Below are positions 35,025-46,143 of a stretch of DNA of 64,000 bases, in pieces. The stretch comes from Brevibacterium ravenspurgense (GTDB lineage: Bacteria; Actinomycetota; Actinomycetes; Actinomycetales; Brevibacteriaceae). The translations under genes were made by a program, and so were the position numbers. Position 1 is the stretch's first letter. Every line of letters begins with the position of its first letter. The notes beneath the pieces were generated by a model. It worked only from the letters and a program-made list of their open reading frames with translations. It ran no database searches and had not been told where the DNA came from. The stretch covers positions 496,001 to 560,000 of the forward strand of contig NZ_LQQC01000010.1 of the NCBI RefSeq assembly GCF_001584615.1. Direction: 5' to 3'.

Positions 35025-36308
35025 TCAGCTGAAGTCGAGCATCTCCGGGACAGCGTCCCGCTCGACGTGCGCGCCGAGAGCACGCAGCTTCTCGGCGAAG
35101 AATTCGTAGCCGCGGTCGATGTGATCGACCCCTGCGACCTCAGTAGTTCCACTGGCAACAAGACCAGCGAGAACCAGACCGGCACCAGCACGGATGTCGG
35201 AGGCTTCCACCTCGGCCCCCGTCAACTCAGCCGTACCGGTGATAAGAGCGTGATTGCCGTCAATTGCGATGTTCGCACCGAGGCGGGCAAGTTCATGCAC
35301 AAACCGCCAGCGGGCCTCAAACAGGTTCTCCGTAACCACGCCAACACCGTCGGCGACCGCGTTCAAGGCAATGGCAAACGGCTGCAGATCAGTGGGGAAA
35401 CCGGGGAACGGAAGAGTAGAGATGTTCACCGAACGCGGACGCTCAGGTCCGATGACACGCAGACCGCGCTCAGTGTCAGAAATCGAGGCCCCGGCCGCTT
35501 CGAGCTTGTCAAGAACATTCGGGAAGAGATCACGCGTGACGCCCACGACCTCGACATCGCCGGCCGTAATCGCGGCAGCGTAGGCCCACGTGCCACCCAC
35601 AATTCTGTCGGGCACGCAGCTGTGCTCCACGGGGCGCAGACTGTCTACGCCATCGATGACAAGACGAGCTGTGCCGATGCCGTCGATCTTCGCACCCATG
35701 CTCACCAACATCGAACAGATGTCGACAATCTCCGGTTCTTTGGCAGCGTTGTCAATGACGGTGCGCCCATCTGCCAGAACCGACGCCATCACAAGGTTCT
35801 CTGTAGCTCCGACAGAAGGAAAGGCCAAGGAGATATCAGCACCGTGCAGGCCGTCCGGCGCCTCGGCAACAAAATAGCCGTGATCAAGGTGAACATCCGC
35901 ACCCAGAGCCCTGAGACCTGCTGCGTGCAGATCAAGACCGCGCGATCCAATGGCATCCCCACCCGGAAGTGCGACCTTGGCGCTGCGCATACGGCCGATC
36001 AGCGGGCCCAAAACAGAAATAGAGGCGCGCATCGCACGCACAAGCTGATAATCAGCCTGAATATCCGTGCGCTCAGGGACGTCAATAGAGACGACGCCAG
36101 CCCGGGAATCGTAATCAACATCGCAGCCGAGCCGCTCAAGGAGACGGGCCATGATCGAAACGTCGAGAATCGCAGGAACGTTCGTGATGACAGAACGGCC
36201 GGGAGCAAGCAGAGCGGCGGCCATGAGTTTGAGGACACTGTTCTTGGCACCTCGGACTTCTACCGAGCCTTCCAAGCGAACAGGGCCGTGGACGCGGAGG
36301 ACTTCCAT
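35025..36308 (-). CDS. murA: UDP-N-acetylglucosamine 1-carboxyvinyltransferase with Asp active site
   Basis: First committed step of peptidoglycan synthesis, adding enolpyruvate from PEP to UDP-GlcNAc; 427 residues from ATG 36308 ([18 protein letters not shown]). The open frame extends upstream, but this start has GAAGG and overlaps the DUF2550 stop (TGATG). The usual catalytic Cys of GGCAIGxR is Asp118 here ([15 protein letters not shown]). The same Cys-to-Asp change occurs in mycobacteria and Chlamydia and confers intrinsic fosfomycin insensitivity. It is last in the atp-DUF2550-murA run. Confidence 0.96.
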   Translation of the reverse strand: MEVLRVHGPVRLEGSVEVRGAKNSVLKLMAAALLAPGRSVITNVPAILDVSIMARLLERLGCDVDYDSRAGVVSIDVPERTDIQADYQLVRAMRASISVLGPLIGRMRSAKVALPGGDAIGSRGLDLHAAGLRALGADVHLDHGYFVAEAPDGLHGADISLAFPSVGATENLVMASVLADGRTVIDNAAKEPEIVDICSMLVSMGAKIDGIGTARLVIDGVDSLRPVEHSCVPDRIVGGTWAYAAAITAGDVEVVGVTRDLFPNVLDKLEAAGASISDTERGLRVIGPERPRSVNISTLPFPGFPTDLQPFAIALNAVADGVGVVTENLFEARWRFVHELARLGANIAIDGNHALITGTAELTGAEVEASDIRAGAGLVLAGLVASGTTEVAGVDHIDRGYEFFAEKLRALGAHVERDAVPEMLDFS

Positions 36309-36775
36309 CAATTGAACCTTCCGACGGCGATGTTGTCGCCGGGCGGAGACGATTCGATCCACGCAGACAGGGCAGACAGCGAATCAGCATCGAGAGCGAG
36401 CCTGCAGACGCGAGGATCAGGGTTTCCGCTGTTGATAGTCAAGGTGGCGATATAGGCATCCGACATAACCGCGAAGCGCTCATCGCCTTCAGGTTTCGTA
36501 CGCTCAGCAATCTCCATGGTTGAACGCGGCAAACGCACCGCGGGGCGCGAAGAAAAGCCGAAGATCGGATACCAATCAAGAGTGCTGACGCTGAAAACCG
36601 CAACGCCCAAACGCCAGCGTGGGCGGTGACTGGAGTCACCACCCACGCTGTATGAGCAGTCAAAGGCGCCCTTAAGGCGGCCAATGGCCCGACGGCGAAC
36701 GGAGACTGCTGCAACTGCAATAGCAGCCAATCCCACCAACGAGAGCAGAATAATCAGCAGGACAGATGCATTCAC
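36308..36775 (-). CDS. DUF2550 membrane-anchored protein
   Basis: 155 residues with one N-terminal membrane helix ([20 protein letters not shown], about 5-24), then a basic segment and a soluble beta-rich domain ([20 protein letters not shown]). The family is restricted to Actinobacteria and nearly always sits between atpC and murA; its function is unknown. It overlaps the murA start by 1 nt and lies 35 nt after atpC. Confidence 0.9.
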   Translation of the reverse strand: MNASVLLIILLSLVGLAAIAVAAVSVRRRAIGRLKGAFDCSYSVGGDSSHRPRWRLGVAVFSVSTLDWYPIFGFSSRPAVRLPRSTMEIAERTKPEGDERFAVMSDAYIATLTINSGNPDPRVCRLALDADSLSALSAWIESSPPGDNIAVGRFN

Positions 36776-36810
36776 AGTGTCAGTCTACGTTCGCAGGCGT
36801 CGGGCTTTGG

Positions 36811-37068
36811 TCAGACCAGCTTCGCTGTGTCGGCGACGATGTTCACACGGTCGTTTTCAACCGACATGAACCCGCCGGCCGCGTGAGCGGTCACAAGCTG
36901 GTCGTTGGAGTCAATGATCCTCACGTCGCCGCCGGCGATCACGGCAAGCACCGGTTCGTGACCGGTCAGGATTCCGATTTCGCCTTCAACGGACTTAGCG
37001 ACAACGCGCTTCGCCTGGCCGGACCACACTTCGCGGTCAGCGGCGACGACGGTGACATCGAGTGCCAT
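36811..37068 (-). CDS. atpC: ATP synthase F1 epsilon subunit
   Basis: 85 residues, the short actinobacterial form consisting mainly of the N-terminal beta-sandwich (LDVTVVAADREVWSGQAKRV... GEIGILTGHEPVLAVIAGG). The C-terminal helical hairpin that inhibits ATPase in E. coli is essentially absent. It begins 3 nt after atpD. Confidence 0.95.
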   Translation of the reverse strand: MALDVTVVAADREVWSGQAKRVVAKSVEGEIGILTGHEPVLAVIAGGDVRIIDSNDQLVTAHAAGGFMSVENDRVNIVADTAKLV

Positions 37069-37071
37069 GGA

Positions 37072-38556
<1,485 letters not shown>

Positions 38557-38565
38557 TTAGACGCT

Positions 38566-39486
38566 TCAGTCAGCAGATCCTGCGCCGGCAAGTGCGTCTG
38601 CACCGCCGACGATCTCAGAGATCTCCTGGGTAATCTCAGCCTGACGCGCCGAGTTGGCGAGTCGCGTGTACGTCCGGATGAGGTCGTCTGCGTTGTCGGT
38701 TGCGGTCTTCATTGCCTGCTGGCGTGCAGCCTGCTCAGATGCTGCCGCGTTGAGCAGCGCAGCGAGGATGCGCGATTCGATGTACTTCGGCAGCAGTGCG
38801 TTGAGCACAGTTTCTGCGTCAGGTTCGAATTCGTACAGCGGCAGAGGACCGTCCGCGGTCGTCGGTGCCGGATGATCTTCATCGGCTTCAACGACCTCAA
38901 GCGGAAGCAGACGACGGTGTTCGGGCTCCTGAGTAACGGAGTTCACGAACCGTGTGTAGACGAAGTAGATTTCGTCGACACCGTCGTTGCCGAAGTCACG
39001 GTCGAAGGCTTCCAGAAGCGTGTTGCCGATCTTCTGGGCGTCTTCGACAGTCGGGTTCTCAGAGAATCCCGTCCAGGCGCCGGCCAGCTGACGCTCGCGG
39101 AACGTGTAGTACGTTTCGGGCTTGCGTCCGACCACGTAGAGCTGCTGTTCAACGTTCTTTTCGTCGAGAAGCTGAACGAGCTCTTCTGCTCGCCGGATGA
39201 CATTCGATGAATATGCTCCGGCGAATCCGCGGTCGGGGCCGATGACGACAACTGCCGCGCGGCGCACGTCTTCCGGTTCCGTGGTCAGAACGTGGTCGAC
39301 ATTCGACTGCGTTGCGACTGCGGATACGGCGCGCGTGATCGCGTTGGCGTAGGGCGTTGCGTCCTTGACCCTGCGGATGGCCTTCTGAATACGGGAAGCC
39401 GCGATGAGCTCCATCGCCTTGAAGATCTTCCTCAAGGACGATGTCGAGTTGATCTTCGCTTTGAAGACCCTCTGTGAAGCTCCCAT
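38566..39486 (-). CDS. atpG: ATP synthase F1 gamma subunit
   Basis: 306 residues, the central rotor shaft. The N-terminal helix [29 protein letters not shown] and the C-terminal EAEITQ-like helix ([21 protein letters not shown]) form the coiled coil; the middle Rossmann-like part contains [16 protein letters not shown]. About 14 residues of acidic/polar insertion near 200-215 are of the actinobacterial kind. Confidence 0.97.
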   Translation of the reverse strand: MGASQRVFKAKINSTSSLRKIFKAMELIAASRIQKAIRRVKDATPYANAITRAVSAVATQSNVDHVLTTEPEDVRRAAVVVIGPDRGFAGAYSSNVIRRAEELVQLLDEKNVEQQLYVVGRKPETYYTFRERQLAGAWTGFSENPTVEDAQKIGNTLLEAFDRDFGNDGVDEIYFVYTRFVNSVTQEPEHRRLLPLEVVEADEDHPAPTTADGPLPLYEFEPDAETVLNALLPKYIESRILAALLNAAASEQAARQQAMKTATDNADDLIRTYTRLANSARQAEITQEISEIVGGADALAGAGSAD

Positions 39487-39511
39487 CAGTACTTCCTTTC
39501 CCTATACCCGA

Positions 39512-41143
39512 TCAGCGCTGCTTGACGATCTGCTCCTGAACGACTTCTTCTTCGTTCGTGGCGTCGAAGTCTTCAGTGCCGATCGCCGAGCCCCCGTCCG
39601 AAGACTGGAACTCGCGCTTGAATTCGGTGATCGCGGTTTCAAGCTCGCCCAGGAGGTCCTTGCCGAGCTTGTCGTTGAGGTTTGCGATCGTGGTCAGAAT
39701 CTCGGTCTTGCGCTCGAGGTAGTCGTGGAATTCACGTTCGAAGCGCAGGACGTCCTCGACGGGGATGTCATCGAGGTGGCCTTCGGAGCCTGCCCAGATG
39801 GACACGGTCTGCTTTTCGGAAGGCATCGGGTCGTACTGACCCTGCTTGAGCAGTTCCATCAGGCGAGCACCGCGATCCAGCTGACGCTTGGTTGCGGCGT
39901 CAAGGTCGGATGCGAACATCGCGAACGCCTCGAGCGAGCGGTACTGAGCCAGCGAGATCTTCAGGGTTCCCGAAACACCGCGCAGAGGCTTGCGCTGAGC
40001 CGAACCGCCGACGCGCGACACAGAAACACCGACGTCGACGGCCGGGCGCTGGTTGGCGTTGAAGAGGTCCGACTGCAGGAAGATCTGACCGTCGGTAATC
40101 GAAATGACGTTGGTCGGAATGAACGCACCGACGTCGTTTGCCTTGGTTTCGATGATCGGCAGACCGGTCATCGAACCGCCGCCGAGCTCGTCCGAGAGCT
40201 TGGCGCAGCGTTCAAGGAGGCGCGAGTGCAGGTAGAAGACGTCACCGGGGTATGCCTCACGGCCCGGCGGACGGCGCAGCAGAAGCGAAATCGCACGGTA
40301 TGCCTCGGCCTGCTTGGAGAGGTCGTCAAAGACGATGAGGACGTGCTTGCCCTGGTACATCCAGTGCTGGCCAATAGCCGAACCCGCGTAGGGAGCAAGG
40401 TACTTGAAGCCTGCCGGGTCCGATGCTGGCGAAGCCACGATGGTCGTGTACTCGAGAGCACCGTTTTCTTCCAGCGAGCGGCGGACCGACGCAATTGTCG
40501 AGCCCTTCTGACCACAGGCCACGTAAATGCAGCGAACCTGCTTGCTCGGGTCGCCGGATTCCCAGTTGGCCTTCTGGTTGATGATGGTGTCGATCGCAAG
40601 AGCGGTCTTGCCGGTCTTGCGGTCACCGATGATCAGCTGACGCTGGCCGCGGCCGACGGGCACCATGGCGTCGATGGCCTTGAGGCCGGTCTCCATGGGC
40701 TCCTTGACTTCCTTGCGGTCCATAACGCCGGCAGCCTGAAGCTCGAGTTCACGGCGACCTTCGGCTTCGATGTCGCCGAGACCGTCGACCGGATTGCCGA
40801 GCGGGTCGACAACGCGGCCGAGGAACTTGTCTCCGACGGGCACCGAAAGAACCTCGCCCGTGCGGTAGACCTTCTGCTCTTCGGCGATGCTGGCGAATTC
40901 GCCGAGAACGACCACGCCGATTTCGCGTTCGTCGAGGTTCTGGGCCAGACCGAGCGTGCCGTCTTCGAAGCGCAGCAGTTCGTTGGCCATAACTCCGGGC
41001 AGTCCGGACACGTTGGCGATGCCGTCGCCAGCGGTCACAACGGTGCCCACTTCCGTCTTGTCAGCCGAGGTGGGCTTGTAGTTCTCTACAAACTTCCCCA
41101 GCGCGTCCCGGATCTCCTCCGGGCGAATTGTCAGATCCGCCAT
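39512..41143 (-). CDS. atpA: ATP synthase F1 alpha subunit
   Basis: 543 residues. Walker [12 protein letters not shown] (about 170-180), [13 protein letters not shown]-type segment, Walker [17 protein letters not shown], and the arginine finger region [10 protein letters not shown] are present. The C-terminal extension of about 30 residues ([19 protein letters not shown]..) is an actinobacterial feature; in mycobacteria a comparable tail suppresses ATP hydrolysis, though this sequence is not closely similar. Confidence 0.98.
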   Translation of the reverse strand: MADLTIRPEEIRDALGKFVENYKPTSADKTEVGTVVTAGDGIANVSGLPGVMANELLRFEDGTLGLAQNLDEREIGVVVLGEFASIAEEQKVYRTGEVLSVPVGDKFLGRVVDPLGNPVDGLGDIEAEGRRELELQAAGVMDRKEVKEPMETGLKAIDAMVPVGRGQRQLIIGDRKTGKTALAIDTIINQKANWESGDPSKQVRCIYVACGQKGSTIASVRRSLEENGALEYTTIVASPASDPAGFKYLAPYAGSAIGQHWMYQGKHVLIVFDDLSKQAEAYRAISLLLRRPPGREAYPGDVFYLHSRLLERCAKLSDELGGGSMTGLPIIETKANDVGAFIPTNVISITDGQIFLQSDLFNANQRPAVDVGVSVSRVGGSAQRKPLRGVSGTLKISLAQYRSLEAFAMFASDLDAATKRQLDRGARLMELLKQGQYDPMPSEKQTVSIWAGSEGHLDDIPVEDVLRFEREFHDYLERKTEILTTIANLNDKLGKDLLGELETAITEFKREFQSSDGGSAIGTEDFDATNEEEVVQEQIVKQR

Positions 41144-41185
41144 CGCGGTTTCCCTGCTTCCTTGGTTTGTGCGGCGCGGCCGCTG

Positions 41186-41989
41186 TTAGCTTGCGAGCCT
41201 GCGCTCAACTTCTGCGAGTCGGTCGGCAATCGTCGAGGTCATAACTTCGTCTCCAACCTGCACGCGGACACCGCCGACAACGTCGGGGTCGATGCGGATG
41301 TTGAGAACGAGTTTGCGACCGAAGCTGGCCGAGAGAGCTGCCTCGAGACGGGACTTCTGCTGTTCGGTCAGTTCCCGTGCGACAGTCACGTCTGCAACTG
41401 CGCGCTGCTGACGGAATGCGAGGATTTCCGAGAAGTTCTCGTAGGCTTCGGAGACTCGACGACGGCGCGGGTTGACAGCACCGTGGACGAGCAGCATGAG
41501 CGTTTCTGCCGAAACGCGGCTGCCGACGATCTGCTGCAGCAGCTGTTCCTTAGCGGCCGGCTCAGCGTCAGATTCGAGGGCCCGTTCGAGGTCGTGATCA
41601 GAGAGAACCAGACGCGTAAAGCGGAACAGCTCTTCTTCGACCTCGCCCAGGCGCTCCTGCGACTGCGCGTGTGCGGCCAGCTGCGACACAGCAGCGGTTT
41701 CGACTGCGGTCACGTAGTCCTGAACGCGCGCCCACCGACGTCCGGCGGCGCTGACGAGCAGATCGACGGCGGGAGCCGACAGCTTGCCTGCGAACAGCGA
41801 GTTCAGAAGGCCGCGCTTGGCTTCAACGTCGACTGCCGAGTCCGTGAGAACGCGTCGCAGCTGAACATCCGAAGCGAAAACGCCGACAGCTGCCAGGAGA
41901 TCGGCTGCAAAGCCGGTTCCGGGCGTGACGACGGTCGCTGCCTCGTCAACGGTCTGCAGCAGTGAATTTCTGCTCGATGCCAGCATCAC
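41186..41989 (-). CDS. atpH: ATP synthase delta subunit
   Basis: 267 residues, the peripheral-stalk subunit (OSCP). Length is above the ~180 of E. coli but normal for many Actinobacteria. The C-terminal motif VLNIRIDPDVVGGVRVQVGDEVMTSTIADRLAEVERRL is characteristic. Two adjacent ATGs (41989, 41986) are possible; it overlaps the atpF stop, giving translational coupling. Confidence 0.95.
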   Translation of the reverse strand: MMLASSRNSLLQTVDEAATVVTPGTGFAADLLAAVGVFASDVQLRRVLTDSAVDVEAKRGLLNSLFAGKLSAPAVDLLVSAAGRRWARVQDYVTAVETAAVSQLAAHAQSQERLGEVEEELFRFTRLVLSDHDLERALESDAEPAAKEQLLQQIVGSRVSAETLMLLVHGAVNPRRRRVSEAYENFSEILAFRQQRAVADVTVARELTEQQKSRLEAALSASFGRKLVLNIRIDPDVVGGVRVQVGDEVMTSTIADRLAEVERRLAS

Positions 41990-42540
41990 GCGTCCTTGCC
42001 GGCCGGAGCCTGTGCTTCGAGGTCAGCGATGAAGCGGTCGACAACACCGTTGGAACGGGCGTCGTCCTGCAGCGATTCGCCGACGATGCGGGATGCGAGG
42101 TCTGTGGCCAGCGAGCCGACTTCGCTGCGGAGCGAAATCATTGCTGCCTGGCGCTCAGCTGCGATCTGCGCCTTGGCAGTCGAGATGATGCGTTCGGCTT
42201 CTTCGTTGGCCTGCTGCTTCATGTCAGCGATGATCTGAGCGCCGTCTTCCTGAGCCTCGGCACGCAGACGGGCTGCCTCTGCGCGGCCCTCGGCAAGCTG
42301 CATCCGGTACTCTTCCAGCGCTGCATCGGCTTCGGCCTGTGCACGTTCGGCCTTTTCGATGCCGCCCTGGATAAGCCTGGATCGCTCGTCAAGGACTTCC
42401 TTGAACTTCGGAAGGATGAGCTTCCAGAAAACGAGCAGGATGATGACGAAGCAGACCAGCGACCACACAATGTCGTAGACAGCCGGGATCATGGGGTTCT
42501 GGTCAGAAGCCCCTGCGGCGATGAAAGTAGTCGGGGTCAA
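41986..42540 (-). CDS. atpF: ATP synthase Fo b subunit
   Basis: 184 residues. One membrane helix (DIVWSLVCFVIILLVFWKLILP, about 24-45) is followed by a long charged helix (VLDERSRLIQGGIEKAERAQAEADAALEEYRMQL..) forming the stator stalk. It is 20 nt after atpE and overlaps atpH by 4 nt. Confidence 0.96.
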   Translation of the reverse strand: MTPTTFIAAGASDQNPMIPAVYDIVWSLVCFVIILLVFWKLILPKFKEVLDERSRLIQGGIEKAERAQAEADAALEEYRMQLAEGRAEAARLRAEAQEDGAQIIADMKQQANEEAERIISTAKAQIAAERQAAMISLRSEVGSLATDLASRIVGESLQDDARSNGVVDRFIADLEAQAPAGKDA

Positions 42541-42560
42541 GAGTCAGTCCTTATTCCAGA

Positions 42561-42827
<267 letters not shown>

Positions 42828-42876
42828 TTAAGCCGACCGTGGTCCCGTGTGTTACAGGAGTTTGTGGGGTTGTACC

Positions 42877-43665
42877 TCAGTGGTCCTGAGCGATGCTCAG
42901 CTGAATGTACACAGCGGTCAGCAGTGCGAAGACGTATGCCTGCAGCACGGCTACCAGGATTTCGAAGAGTGTGAAGGCGAACCCGCCGATCAGCGTCAGA
43001 CCGCCGAGTGCGAAGAGACCGCCGCCGGCTTCGAAGAAGAAGAAGTGGGTTGCGGCAAAGCACAGCACCAGAAGAAGGTGGCCGACGATCATGTTGAAGG
43101 TCAGACGCAGTGTGAGCGAAACCGGGCGGGCGATGAAGGTCGAGACGAACTCAATCGGGGTCACGATGATGTACATCAGCGGCGGAACACCGGCCGGGAA
43201 CAGCTGGCTCTTAAGGTATGCGCCGCCGCCCTGGGCCTTGATTCCAGCGCCGATCATGACGAAGTAGGCGACGACGGCCAGCACGAGCGGCATGCCGATG
43301 TTCGAGTTCGGCGAGATGTTGAGGAACGGGATGATGCCCGTGATGTTCATGCAGAACACAGTCAGGAAGATGACGGCGATCAACGGGAAGAAGCGGTCGC
43401 CGTCTTTTTTGCCGAGGATGTCGTGGGCGATGCCCTTGCGGCAGAACTCAAGCGCCATTTCCGCAATCGACTGAGCGCGGGTGGGAACCAGTCGGCCGCC
43501 GCGAAGCATCAGCCAGAAGGCCAGCACCATGAGGAGGGAAACTGCGATCCGGATGATCATGATCCGGTTGAGTTCAAAGGGGGTCCCGGCGAAGAGCACA
43601 GCGCTGGGGAAGAACTCTTCGAGCCCTGGTGCGTGGAAGCCTCCTCCCTCTGCGACGAGGGACAC
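42877..43665 (-). CDS. atpB: ATP synthase Fo a subunit
   Basis: About 262 residues if translation begins at the GTG at 43665 (SLVAEGGGFHAPGLEEFFP). The proton-path Arg lies in FIARPVSLTLRLTFNMIVGH and the family segment NITGIIPFLNISPNSNIGMP is present; five to six membrane helices. The start is uncertain. No ATG is close. A CTG at 43695 has GGGAG 6 nt upstream and would add LFNASALTSS; the ATG at 43797 gives an unlikely N-terminus. It is the first atp structural gene after the atpI-like gene, with its own promoter in front. Confidence 0.93.
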   Translation of the reverse strand: MSLVAEGGGFHAPGLEEFFPSAVLFAGTPFELNRIMIIRIAVSLLMVLAFWLMLRGGRLVPTRAQSIAEMALEFCRKGIAHDILGKKDGDRFFPLIAVIFLTVFCMNITGIIPFLNISPNSNIGMPLVLAVVAYFVMIGAGIKAQGGGAYLKSQLFPAGVPPLMYIIVTPIEFVSTFIARPVSLTLRLTFNMIVGHLLLVLCFAATHFFFFEAGGGLFALGGLTLIGGFAFTLFEILVAVLQAYVFALLTAVYIQLSIAQDH

Positions 43666-43831
43666 CGATGAAGTCAGAGCTGACGCGTTAAACAGGGCTA
43701 ACTCCCAAAGCTCAGGGCGCACGCAAGCATGCAGTGGCCATATGCGGATGGTCGATGTGTTTGCAGAGCCACAAGTGCGGGCTCCGGAAAAACACACACG
43801 ATTCCCAGAGGAATCATCGCGGTTTGACTGA

Positions 43832-43859
43832 ATCTTACCAAGCGCGACTTATGATTCAA
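43832..43859 (-). promoter_or_regulatory. promoter of the atpBEFHAGDC operon
   Basis: On the minus strand TTGAAT and TAAGAT are separated by 16 nt, the best two-hexamer match in the window. Transcription would start near 43825, giving a leader of about 130-160 nt before atpB that includes a small hairpin GATTCC/GGAATC at 43800-43815. Confidence 0.6.
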
Positions 43860-43862
43860 AAC

Positions 43863-44303
43863 TCAGTCGCGTTTCCCGAGCGTCGGATCAACCGTCGGAA
43901 TCCGAGCGTTCTGCACTGCCCATGTTTCGATCGCCAGGGATGCCACCGCACCGGCGACAAGCGTGATGAACAGAACCATCGGGTGATAGAAGTCTTTGCC
44001 GGAAAGCATCGCAATGACTGCGAACAGGAGCACGATCTTCACCAGGAAGCCGCCCATCGCCGCACCTGCCGTGACAGCCGGACCAGCGTCTGCCGTGAAC
44101 AGCATGATGACCGCGGTGATGCCGAAGAACACAAAGGCAACAGCCGCTCCGATGAGCGCACTGTAGACACCGCTCACACCGACTGTCAGCCCGCCGATCA
44201 CCGCTGCGATCAACGCGATGGCAACACCGGCAATCGCACTGAAGAGGAGGATCCGCTGCATGAGTCTGCTGACGGCCTGTGCGCTGGTGGACTGCTGACT
44301 CAT
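43863..44303 (-). CDS. atpI: AtpI-like membrane protein upstream of the ATP synthase operon
   Basis: 146 residues with four hydrophobic helices (ILLFSAIAGVAIALIAAVIGG, GVYSALIGAAVAFVFFGITAV, and two more to about 132). The start MSQQSTSAQAVSRL at 44303 overlaps the wecA stop by 4 nt. Proteins at this position assist c-ring assembly or Mg2+ supply in some bacteria, but sequence similarity is low, so the name rests mainly on position and topology. Confidence 0.75.
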   Translation of the reverse strand: MSQQSTSAQAVSRLMQRILLFSAIAGVAIALIAAVIGGLTVGVSGVYSALIGAAVAFVFFGITAVIMLFTADAGPAVTAGAAMGGFLVKIVLLFAVIAMLSGKDFYHPMVLFITLVAGAVASLAIETWAVQNARIPTVDPTLGKRD

Positions 44304-45412
44304 CTTGTGATTTCCCTTCGGTAGCGACGACGGGCGATCACCGGGTAGAAGGTGAACGCGAGTGTTATGAGAAGGCTGATGCCCACAACGATGATGACGA
44401 TGTCTGTTGGGAACAGCAGGAAGCCGATTGCACCGAAGGCGAAGTCCGCTGTCCACAGGTACATGATGAGCACTGCGCGAGCGTGAGAATGCCCCAGGCG
44501 CAGCATGCGGTGGTGAAGGTGCTTCGCGTCCGCGCTGAACGGCGATTTGCCTGCCGCCATTCGGCGAACAACAGCCAGGAAAAGGTCGATGAGCGGCAGC
44601 GCCATAACCGCCAGGGGCAGGATGATCGGCATGTAGGCGGCGAAAACACGTTCGTTCGAAAGAAGCGCGGGATCGACCTGGCCGGTGACGCGAATAGTCG
44701 ATGCGGCCAGCAGAAGGCCGATGAGCATCGATCCGGAATCTCCCATGAAGATCCGGGAGGGGTTGAAGTTATGCGGCAGGAAGCCAATGCACCCGCCTAC
44801 AAGAAGCGCGATGATGAGCGAGGCCAGGTTCGCGTAGCTGGCGGGGCTCGTGTCCACGGCCAGCTGATAGCTGTAGATGAAGAAGGCCACGCCGCCGATT
44901 GTCACGACGCCGCTGGCAAGTCCGTCGAGTCCGTCGACGAAGTTGACCGCGTTGATGGTGACCAGAACAACGAACACCGTGAGAATGACCGACATACGCG
45001 GCGACCCCACGATGATGTCGACCCACGGGATCGACAGCATTGCCACGCCGTTGAGAGCCATAAAGCCCGCGGCCAGAGCCTGTCCGGCCAGCTTCGCGGC
45101 CCAGTTGATGTCCCAGATGTCGTCGATTACACCGATGAGCACCAGAAGGCCCCCGGCGCCGGCCACACCGATGATGGGCGCGGGATTGTCAAACAGGTGC
45201 CGAAGGAACGGGGTTTGGGATGCAAACAGCAGTCCGACGAGCACACCGGCGTAGATGGCCACGCCGCCGAGTCTGGGCGTGGGCACCGAGTGGACGTCGC
45301 GGTCGCGCAGCGGCGAGAAGATGAGCCCGCGTTCGGCCACGCGTCGGACCATGGGCGTCACAAGATAGGACACGATAGCCGACACGACGACGATGAACAG
45401 GTAGACGCGCAT
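44300..45412 (-). CDS. wecA: UDP-GlcNAc:undecaprenyl-phosphate GlcNAc-1-phosphate transferase (WecA/TagO family)
   Basis: 370 residues, about 11 membrane helices. It moves GlcNAc-1-phosphate onto the lipid carrier, starting synthesis of cell-wall polysaccharide or teichoic/galactan linkers. Motifs are RDVHSVPTPRLGG (38-50), VNFVDGLDGLASG, and PSRIFMGDSGSMLIG with the catalytic Asp cluster. The first helix is near the N-terminus (LFIVVVSAIVSYLVTPMV). It directly abuts sua5 (1-nt overlap). Confidence 0.93.
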   Translation of the reverse strand: MRVYLFIVVVSAIVSYLVTPMVRRVAERGLIFSPLRDRDVHSVPTPRLGGVAIYAGVLVGLLFASQTPFLRHLFDNPAPIIGVAGAGGLLVLIGVIDDIWDINWAAKLAGQALAAGFMALNGVAMLSIPWVDIIVGSPRMSVILTVFVVLVTINAVNFVDGLDGLASGVVTIGGVAFFIYSYQLAVDTSPASYANLASLIIALLVGGCIGFLPHNFNPSRIFMGDSGSMLIGLLLAASTIRVTGQVDPALLSNERVFAAYMPIILPLAVMALPLIDLFLAVVRRMAAGKSPFSADAKHLHHRMLRLGHSHARAVLIMYLWTADFAFGAIGFLLFPTDIVIIVVGISLLITLAFTFYPVIARRRYRREITR

Positions 45413-46143
45413 CAGCCGTCCCTATCGGCCTCTCCGGAAGCGGGCGCCTCGTCAGCAGCGGCTCCCTCAGCTGGCACCTCGGGGTCTTCGGGTTCTTGGC
45501 CGACATCCAGCAGATTCGGCACGTGCTCGGCAAGAGCGGCGTAGGAAATGGGGCCCGAGCGCACCACTCGGGGCGGCTGTGCCGTCATGTCGATGATCGT
45601 CGAAGCGCCCTTGCCGGCTGCCGGGCCGGAGTCAAGGTAGACCTCGATAGTCTCCCCCAGCATCTGCTCGGCGTCTTCAACCGTCAACGCTGCTGGCTGC
45701 CCGTGCGCGTTGGCCGACGAAACAGCCAAGGGGCCGGTACGGCGCAGCACCTCGAGTGCGGGTTCGTGGTCCGGCATCCGAACTGCCACTGTGCCGTGGG
45801 TGTCGCCGAGGTCCCAGTCGAGCATGGGCTGTGCGCGGCAGATGATGGTCAGCGCTCCAGGCCAGAACTCTGCTGTGAGTGCCATGGTCGCAGCATCGAC
45901 GCCCTCGGCGATTCCCATGAGGGTTTCCGGGCGCGCGATGAGCACGGGCGGCGGCATGGTGCGGTCACGGCCCTTTGCTTCGAGCAGGCGCTCAACCGCT
46001 TCGGGTGAAAATGCGTCGGCGGCGACACCGTAGACGGTGTCGGTGGGCAGCACGATGAGTTTACCGTCTTCGATGACCCGTGCGGCTTCGGCGATCACGA
46101 GGTCGTGGACCTCTGAGCTGCGAAGGTCATAGTGCCGCGACAT
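45412..46143 (-). CDS. tsaC: L-threonylcarbamoyladenylate synthase (Sua5/YrdC/TsaC)
   Basis: 243 residues. Makes threonylcarbamoyl-AMP for t6A37 modification of ANN-decoding tRNAs. The YrdC core shows LIVLPTDTVYGVAADAF (about 29-45), GRDRTMPPPVLIARPE, and the RMPDHE and SANAHGQPA segments. An acidic tail of about 35 residues replaces the Sua5 domain, so this is the short type. The ATG at 46143 is used; the gene overlaps prmC by 17 nt. Confidence 0.93.
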   Translation of the reverse strand: MSRHYDLRSSEVHDLVIAEAARVIEDGKLIVLPTDTVYGVAADAFSPEAVERLLEAKGRDRTMPPPVLIARPETLMGIAEGVDAATMALTAEFWPGALTIICRAQPMLDWDLGDTHGTVAVRMPDHEPALEVLRRTGPLAVSSANAHGQPAALTVEDAEQMLGETIEVYLDSGPAAGKGASTIIDMTAQPPRVVRSGPISYAALAEHVPNLLDVGQEPEDPEVPAEGAAADEAPASGEADRDG

